Shown: positions 58,266 to 64,000 of the stretch, piece by piece
How the letters are laid out: each line of letters begins with the position of its first letter
Position numbering within the stretch: position 1 is the stretch's first letter
Assembly (NCBI RefSeq): GCF_900113745.1
Contig: NZ_FOQL01000002.1
Location: forward strand, 1 to 64,000
DNA: 64,000 nucleotides
Origin: Pseudomonas guineae
GTDB taxonomy: Bacteria > Pseudomonadota > Gammaproteobacteria > Pseudomonadales > Pseudomonadaceae
Direction: 5' to 3'
Position numbers and translations under genes: made by a program
Notes under the pieces: generated by a model
The model's input: only the letters and a program-made list of their open reading frames with translations
What the model was told of the DNA's origin: nothing
The model's database searches: none

Positions 58266-58811
58266 ATTAAGCGTGATATGAGACAAGATAAGCGAGCTGC
58301 ACCGAAGGCACCGATCAACGAGAATATCTCGGCACGTGAGGTACGGTTAATTGGCGCTGAGGGTGAGCAGCTCGGGATTGTGTCAATTGAAGACGCGCTT
58401 CTTAAGGCCGAAGAGGCCAAGCTGGATCTGGTAGAGATTTCTGCCGATGCAGTGCCACCTGTTTGTAAGCTGATGGACTACGGTAAATCGATCTTCGAAA
58501 AGAAGAAGCAGGTTGCTGCCGCTAAGAAAAACCAGAAGCAGATTCAGGTTAAAGAAATCAAGTTTCGTCCAGGGACGGAGGAAGGGGATTACCAGGTAAA
58601 ACTACGCAACCTGGTACGTTTCCTTAGTGAGGGGGACAGGGCCAAGGTTTCATTACGATTCCGTGGCCGTGAGATGGCCCATCAGGAGCTGGGCATGGAG
58701 CTGTTGAAGCGAGTTGAAGCTGACTTGCTTGAATACGGCGCCGTTGAACAGCATCCAAAGATGGAAGGACGCCAGCTGATCATGGTCATCGCCCCCAAAA
58801 AGAAGAAGTAA
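58266..58811 (+). CDS. infC: Translation initiation factor IF-3
   Basis: A 181-aa IF-3. N-domain ([26 protein letters not shown]), a lysine-rich linker and a C-domain ([25 protein letters not shown]) are all present. The nearest ATG (58278) is 20 nt past the GGAG at 58254-58257, while ATT at 58266 is 8 nt away and in frame (ATT-AAG-CGT-GAT-ATG). infC in enteric bacteria and pseudomonads starts at ATT for self-control, so ATT is chosen. It lies 5 bp after thrS. Confidence 0.95.
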   Translation: MKRDMRQDKRAAPKAPINENISAREVRLIGAEGEQLGIVSIEDALLKAEEAKLDLVEISADAVPPVCKLMDYGKSIFEKKKQVAAAKKNQKQIQVKEIKFRPGTEEGDYQVKLRNLVRFLSEGDRAKVSLRFRGREMAHQELGMELLKRVEADLLEYGAVEQHPKMEGRQLIMVIAPKKKK

Positions 58812-58871
58812 CCACCAGGGCACGGCAGGCCTTACGGTTATGTTTATCAACTGAATGCGGAGTATCCGAAC

Positions 58872-59066
58872 ATGCCAAAGATGAAAACTAAGAGTGGTGC
58901 AGCCAAGCGTTTTCTCAAAACCGCTAATGGCTTCAAGCACAAGCACGCTTTCAAGAGCCACATCCTGACCAAGATGTCCACTAAGCGTAAGCGTCATCTG
59001 CGCGGTAGCACCATGGTGCACCCGTCTGACGTGGCAAAAGTGGCGCGCATGCTGCGCGTTCGTTAA
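58872..59066 (+). CDS. rpmI: 50S ribosomal protein L35
   Basis: A 64-aa highly basic protein, [35 protein letters not shown], the standard L35 sequence and size. It lies between infC and rplT, the universal order. The 60-bp leader after infC may carry the L20-binding control structure known in enterics, but I did not resolve a fold. Confidence 0.98.
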   Translation: MPKMKTKSGAAKRFLKTANGFKHKHAFKSHILTKMSTKRKRHLRGSTMVHPSDVAKVARMLRVR

Positions 59067-59091
59067 TCGGTCAAGATAGAGGAAATTACTC

Positions 59092-59448
59092 ATGGCTCGT
59101 GTTAAGCGCGGCGTTATCGCTCGCAAGCGTCACAAAAAAATTCTGAAACTCGCTAAAGGCTACTACGGCGCACGCTCACGCGTGTTCCGCGTTGCCAAGC
59201 AAGCGGTAATCAAGGCAGGCCAGTACGCCTACCGTGACCGTCGTCAGAAAAAACGTCAGTTCCGCGCTCTGTGGATCGCTCGTATCAATGCTGGTGCTCG
59301 TGTTAACGGTCTGTCTTACAGCCGTTTCATTGCCGGCCTGAAAAAAGCGTCCATCGAGATCGACCGTAAGGTACTGGCTGATCTGGCAGTGAACGAAAAA
59401 GCGGCGTTTGCTGCGATTGTCGAGAAAGCGAAAGCCTTACTGGCTTAA
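59092..59448 (+). CDS. rplT: 50S ribosomal protein L20
   Basis: A 118-aa basic protein, [34 protein letters not shown] start, the conserved L20 signature. The C-terminal globular part carries [20 protein letters not shown] residues. In the infC-rpmI-rplT unit L20 binds 23S rRNA early in assembly and can repress its own operon. Confidence 0.98.
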   Translation: MARVKRGVIARKRHKKILKLAKGYYGARSRVFRVAKQAVIKAGQYAYRDRRQKKRQFRALWIARINAGARVNGLSYSRFIAGLKKASIEIDRKVLADLAVNEKAAFAAIVEKAKALLA

Positions 59449-59491
59449 GTCCCCGACAGTCACCGGGCTCGCCCGGTGCTAAACGTCACCA

Positions 59492-59525
59492 ATAGGGGAA
59501 GAGCCTTCAAGCTCTTCCCCTATTT
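59492..59525 (+). terminator. Terminator or attenuator between rplT and pheS
   Basis: A perfect 13-bp stem (ATAGGGGAAGAGC / GCTCTTCCCCTAT) with a CTTCAA loop is followed by TTTC. A second short stem, CACCGGGC-TC-GCCCGGTG, lies at 59461-59478. Together they could form alternative structures controlling pheST. No pheM-like leader peptide was found. Confidence 0.7.
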
Positions 59526-59543
59526 CGTATCTGGAGTCTGTAA

Positions 59544-60560
<1,017 letters not shown>

Positions 60561-60599
60561 GGCCGCACGACCGTAACCGATCAGTTTTAGGAGAGCAGG

Positions 60600-62978
60600 A
60601 TGAAATTCAGTGAACAGTGGCTGCGTAGCTGGGTAAACCCGGAGGTTTCCCGTGATGAGCTGGTGGCGCGCCTGTCCATGGCGGGCCTCGAAGTAGATAG
60701 CGTGACCCCGGCTGCCGGGGTATTCAGCGGCGTGGTGGTGGGTGAGGTGCTCAGCACTGAGCAGCATCCGGATGCCGACAAGCTGCGTGTGTGCCAAATC
60801 AGCAATGGCGCGGAAACCTTTCAGGTGGTGTGTGGCGCGCCTAACGTGCGGCCCGGCCTGAAGATTCCCTTCGCCATGATCGGTGCCGAACTGCCGGGCG
60901 ACTTCAAGATCAAGAAGGCCAAGCTGCGCGGCGTCGAGTCCAACGGCATGCTCTGCTCGGCCTCCGAGCTGCAGATCAGTGAAGAAAACGATGGTCTGAT
61001 GGAACTACCGAGCGACGCGCAGGCGGGGCAGGATATTCGTGTTTATCTCGAGCTGGACGATGCCAGTATCGAGGTCGACCTGACGCCGAACCGCGGCGAC
61101 TGTCTATCCTTGGTGGGCCTGGCCCGTGAAGTCGGTGCCTTGTACGACGCGCCTGTTGCTCGTCCGCAGATTGCTGCGGTTGCGCCGAGTCATGATGATG
61201 TACGCCCGATCGAGGTGTTGGCGGCGCAAGCCTGCCCGCGCTACCTCGGACGCGTGGTGCGTAACGTCGATCTGTCCAAGCCAACGCCGTTGTGGATGGT
61301 CGAACGTCTGCGCCGCGCCGATGTCCGCAGCATCGATGCCGCGGTGGATATCACCAACTACGTAATGCTTGAGCTGGGTCAGCCGATGCATGCCTTCGAT
61401 CTCGCGGAGATCAATGGCGGCATCCGTGTGCGCATGGCCGAGGAGGGCGAGAAGCTGGTGCTGCTCGACGGGCAGGAAGTCAGTCTGCGTGCCGACACCC
61501 TGGTCATCGCCGACCACAATCGTGCACTGGCGATTGCCGGCGTGATGGGGGGTGAGCATAGCGGCGTGAGCGCAAAAACTTGCGACCTGTTTCTGGAAAG
61601 CGCCTTTTTCGACACCATCGCGATTGCCGGCAAGGCACGTTCCTATGGCCTGCACACCGACTCTTCGCACCGTTTCGAACGTGGCGTAGATTGGCAGCTC
61701 GCGCGTGAAGCCATGGAGCGGGCCACTGGATTATTGCTGGCAATTATCGGTGGTGAGGCCGGTCCGATCATTGAGGTCGTTGATCAGCATCAATTGCCGA
61801 GCGTCGCCCCGGTTACCCTGCGGGTTGAGCGCATCGAGCAAATGCTCGGATTGAAAATGGACGATGCAGAGATCGTCCGTTTGCTGGCAGCGTTGGGACT
61901 GGGTGTCAGTGCTAGTGGTGAGGGGCAGTGGCAAGTGACAGTTCCCAGTCACCGCTTCGATATCAGCATCGAGGTCGATCTGATTGAAGAGCTGGCGCGC
62001 CTGTACGGCTACAACCGTTTGCCGGTGCGTTATCCGCAAGCGCGCCTAGCACCGCAGCCAAAGGCGGAGGCGGGTGTCGAGTTGCCGGCGCTGCGTCGTT
62101 TGTTGGTGGCACGGGGTTACCAGGAAGCCATCACCTACAGCTTTATCGATCCCAAGCTGTTTGAGCTGTTCAATCCTGGTGTTGAGCCGCTGATGCTGGC
62201 GAACCCTATCTCTGCAGATATGGCGGCGATGCGGTCTTCCTTGTGGCCGGGTCTGATCAAGGCGCTTGAGCACAACTTGAATCGTCAGCAGTCGCGTGTA
62301 CGCCTGTTCGAAAGTGGTTTGCGCTTTGTGGGTCAGCTCGAAGGTTTGAAGCAAGAGCAGATGCTGGCAGGTGTGATTTGTGGGGGGCGCTTGCCAGAAG
62401 GCTGGGCGCATACTCGTGATGATGTCGACTTCTATGATGTGAAGGCTGATGTTGAGGCTTTACTAGCCAGCGCGGGCGCGGGCAATAGCTTTGCTTTTGT
62501 ACCAGGCGAGCATGCCGTACTGCATCCGGGGCAAACGGCGCGCATCGAGCGTGAAGGGCGCGTTGTGGGGTTCGTTGGTGCCATTCATCCTGAGTTGTCG
62601 AAAGTGCTAGGCTTGGACCAGCCAGTCTTCATGTTTGAGCTGGTGTTGGGCGAAATCACTCAGGGTGTTATGCCGAAGTTTCAGGAGCTTTCCAAGTTCC
62701 CTGAGGTGCGTCGTGATCTGGCCGTCCTAGTTGATCGCGGTGTGTCAGCGCAAGACTTACTTGGTCTTGTTCGTGAGGGTGCAGGCGAGTGGTTGACTGA
62801 CCTCAAGCTATTTGACGTGTATCACGGTAAAGGTATTGATCCTGATAGAAAAAGCCTTGCCGTTGGCTTGACCTGGCAGCATCCATCGCGCACTCTTAAT
62901 GACGATGAGGTGAGTATAACAACGCAAAATATTCTCACCTCCCTGGAACAAAGGTTCAACGCCACGTTAAGGAAGTAG
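60600..62978 (+). CDS. pheT: Phenylalanyl-tRNA synthetase beta subunit
   Basis: A 792-aa subunit with the tRNA-binding domain (about 39-148), B3/B4 editing domains, B5, and the C-terminal FDX anticodon-binding domain (about 695-790). Key segments are LRVCQISNGAETFQVVCGAPNV, VDLTPNRGDCLSLVGLARE and FDISIEVDLIEELARLYGY. It follows pheS by 39 bp with AGGAG 5 nt before ATG. Full length. Confidence 0.98.
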   Translation: MKFSEQWLRSWVNPEVSRDELVARLSMAGLEVDSVTPAAGVFSGVVVGEVLSTEQHPDADKLRVCQISNGAETFQVVCGAPNVRPGLKIPFAMIGAELPGDFKIKKAKLRGVESNGMLCSASELQISEENDGLMELPSDAQAGQDIRVYLELDDASIEVDLTPNRGDCLSLVGLAREVGALYDAPVARPQIAAVAPSHDDVRPIEVLAAQACPRYLGRVVRNVDLSKPTPLWMVERLRRADVRSIDAAVDITNYVMLELGQPMHAFDLAEINGGIRVRMAEEGEKLVLLDGQEVSLRADTLVIADHNRALAIAGVMGGEHSGVSAKTCDLFLESAFFDTIAIAGKARSYGLHTDSSHRFERGVDWQLAREAMERATGLLLAIIGGEAGPIIEVVDQHQLPSVAPVTLRVERIEQMLGLKMDDAEIVRLLAALGLGVSASGEGQWQVTVPSHRFDISIEVDLIEELARLYGYNRLPVRYPQARLAPQPKAEAGVELPALRRLLVARGYQEAITYSFIDPKLFELFNPGVEPLMLANPISADMAAMRSSLWPGLIKALEHNLNRQQSRVRLFESGLRFVGQLEGLKQEQMLAGVICGGRLPEGWAHTRDDVDFYDVKADVEALLASAGAGNSFAFVPGEHAVLHPGQTARIEREGRVVGFVGAIHPELSKVLGLDQPVFMFELVLGEITQGVMPKFQELSKFPEVRRDLAVLVDRGVSAQDLLGLVREGAGEWLTDLKLFDVYHGKGIDPDRKSLAVGLTWQHPSRTLNDDEVSITTQNILTSLEQRFNATLRK

Positions 62979-62981
62979 CGT

Positions 62982-63284
62982 ATGGGGGCTCTGACGAAAG
63001 CTGAGATGGCAGAACGTCTGTATGAAGAGCTGGGCCTGAATAAACGGGAAGCCAAGGAGTTGGTTGAGCTGTTCTTTGAAGAAATCCGCCAAGCGCTGGA
63101 GCTCAATGAACAGGTCAAGCTCTCGGGGTTCGGTAATTTTGATCTGCGCGATAAGCGCCAGCGCCCCGGTCGCAATCCAAAAACAGGAGAGGAAATTCCG
63201 ATCACGGCTCGTCGTGTGGTGACTTTCCGTCCAGGCCAGAAACTTAAAGCCAGGGTCGAAGCGTATGCTGGAACCAAGTCATAA
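62982..63284 (+). CDS. ihfA: Integration host factor alpha
   Basis: A 100-aa HU/IHF fold protein with [27 protein letters not shown] at the N-terminus and the arm [26 protein letters not shown]. It bends DNA at specific sites with IhfB. It starts 3 bp after pheT, as in other gammaproteobacteria, and overlaps the MerR-type gene by 20 bp. Confidence 0.97.
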   Translation: MGALTKAEMAERLYEELGLNKREAKELVELFFEEIRQALELNEQVKLSGFGNFDLRDKRQRPGRNPKTGEEIPITARRVVTFRPGQKLKARVEAYAGTKS

Positions 63285-63621
63285 CGACGAATTACCCGTC
63301 ATACCCGGCAAACGCTATTTCACCATTGGTGAAGTAAGTGAGTTATGCGCCGTAAAGCCGCACGTACTGCGTTACTGGGAGCAGGAATTCCCTCAGCTTA
63401 ATCCGGTTAAGCGGCGCGGTAACCGCCGTTATTATCAGCGCCAAGACGTGCTGATGATTAGGCAAATACGGGCACTGCTGTACGATCAAGGCTTTACAAT
63501 CGGTGGGGCGCGCCAACGCCTCTCCGGTGATGAAGCCAAAGATGACAGCACTCAATATAAGCAGTTGATCAAGCAGATGATTACTGAGCTTGAAGACGTT
63601 CTTTGGGTGCTCAAAAAATAG
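63265..63621 (+). CDS. MerR-family regulator
   Basis: A 118-aa MerR HTH protein of the short ihfA-linked type. The winged [32 protein letters not shown] (about 17-45), [34 protein letters not shown] and a short C-terminal helix are present. No metal-binding cysteines are seen. It overlaps ihfA by 20 bp. The same gene follows ihfA throughout Pseudomonas. The target is unknown. Confidence 0.92.
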   Translation: MLEPSHNDELPVIPGKRYFTIGEVSELCAVKPHVLRYWEQEFPQLNPVKRRGNRRYYQRQDVLMIRQIRALLYDQGFTIGGARQRLSGDEAKDDSTQYKQLIKQMITELEDVLWVLKK

Positions 63622-63712
63622 TCGATTTATTCAAAAAGGTTCCATATTTCAAAGCCTTAATGTATAGTTGGTGGTGTTTTAGGGAGATCTATAAAATAGA
63701 TTGACGCCTAGT

Positions 63713-63789
63713 CGGGGCGTAGCGCAGTCCGGTAGCGCACTAGCATGGGGTGCTAGGGGTCGAGTGTTCGAATCACTCCGTCCCGACCA
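63713..63789 (+). tRNA. tRNA-Pro (GGG)
   Basis: A cloverleaf with acceptor CGGGGCG/CGTCCCG, anticodon stem CTAGC/GCTAG, loop ATGGGGT (anticodon GGG) and T-arm GTGTTCGAATCAC, with CCA encoded. It ends the ihfA region, a common integration site of mobile elements in pseudomonads. Confidence 0.95.
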
Positions 63790-63801
63790 AATAACCCTAG
63801 A

Positions 63802-63836
63802 AAATCCAATCACTTAACGGTGGTTGGATTTTTTTA
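63802..63836 (+). terminator. Terminator after tRNA-Pro
   Basis: AATCCAATCAC / GTGGTTGGATT (one mismatch) form a stem, followed by a T run. It is a convincing intrinsic terminator. Confidence 0.85.
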
Positions 63837-64000
63837 TGGGTTAAGGTTTTCGTTCTCTGTTCAGATTTTTGCGTTTTGGTCACCGTTGGGTCACCGTTAG
63901 CCCTAACCTGTCTTTTGCCCTGCAGGTCTCCTCATTGATCTGCCATGTTGAACACCGATGTGCAGCGTGGGCTCTCAGCTAACTCTCCCAAGACGCAATA
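63837..64000. other. Non-coding tail after tRNA-Pro with a short direct repeat
   Basis: GGTCACCGTT occurs twice in tandem (63878-63887 and 63889-63898). No complete gene is visible on either strand. The lower-GC sequence after a tRNA terminator could be the edge of an integrated element continuing beyond the window, but no integrase was recognised. Confidence 0.4.

Overview
The window looks like a chromosome segment of a Pseudomonas species. It runs from the end of an rRNA operon to the conserved block thrS-infC-rpmI-rplT-pheS-pheT-ihfA-merR-tRNA-Pro. It carries a HupA-type HU gene, Pseudomonas-like 5S and 4.5S RNAs, and an arginine transaminase cluster (aruH/aruI type) whose proteins closely resemble the P. 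aeruginosa enzymes as I remember them. I assigned this from protein and RNA motifs; no search was run.

Layout. 1-324: 23S tail, 5S rRNA and terminator. 401-3733: HU protein, a chemoreceptor, 4.5S RNA, a pair of IS-end-like repeats, and a trmK gene broken by an in-frame TAA. 4260-5928: two thiol/glutathione enzymes on the minus strand. 6369-10468: an AraC regulator divergent from a thiolase / TetR / crotonase group. 10901-25664: a TetR regulator, then a two-component cassette (response regulator, periplasmic binding protein, hybrid kinase), an NhaC-family transporter, and a catabolic operon. That operon holds a crotonase, acyl-CoA dehydrogenase, ADP-forming acyl-CoA synthetase, 2-ketoarginine decarboxylase (AruI), arginine:pyruvate transaminase (AruH) and an aldehyde dehydrogenase. 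Together these would turn arginine into 4-guanidinobutyrate and perhaps activate it to a CoA thioester. 25785-33865: an Rrf2 regulator divergent from an FAD-linked 2-hydroxyacid-type oxidase, followed by a complete oligopeptide-type ABC importer and a quinone reductase. 34154-35425: an MFS transporter.

From 53448 down to 35502 nearly everything is on the minus strand and forms an energy/stress island. It starts with a second, N-type F1Fo ATPase operon (atpD-C-Q-R-B-E-F-A-[HPF-like]-G). Its c subunit carries the Na+-ligand pattern E32/E65/S66/T67/Y70. A ribosome-hibernation-factor-like gene sits between alpha and gamma, coupled by ATGA overlaps on both sides. An arginine deiminase operon follows (85-aa unknown, arcD, arcA, arcB), ending in a previously hidden arcC pseudogene: both ends of carbamate kinase are recognisable, but about 200 codons are missing. 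Next come cbpA-cbpM and an efflux/ribosome-associated ABC set (HlyD, RbbA-like, ABC-2 permease).

53790-64000: a C39-like lipoprotein that has lost its catalytic Cys and His, a gamma-glutamylputrescine oxidase-like gene, tRNA-Val(GAC), the translation operon (infC apparently starting at ATT), and tRNA-Pro(GGG).

Most notable: (i) the N-ATPase operon with its embedded HPF-like gene next to a truncated ADI pathway; (ii) the arcC and trmK pseudogenes; (iii) the aru cluster combined with a CoA-ligase/ACAD/crotonase branch; (iv) shared short regulatory motifs, namely two AACAATAA Crc/Hfq-like sites, an Rrf2-candidate motif and a TTAGACTAA dyad.
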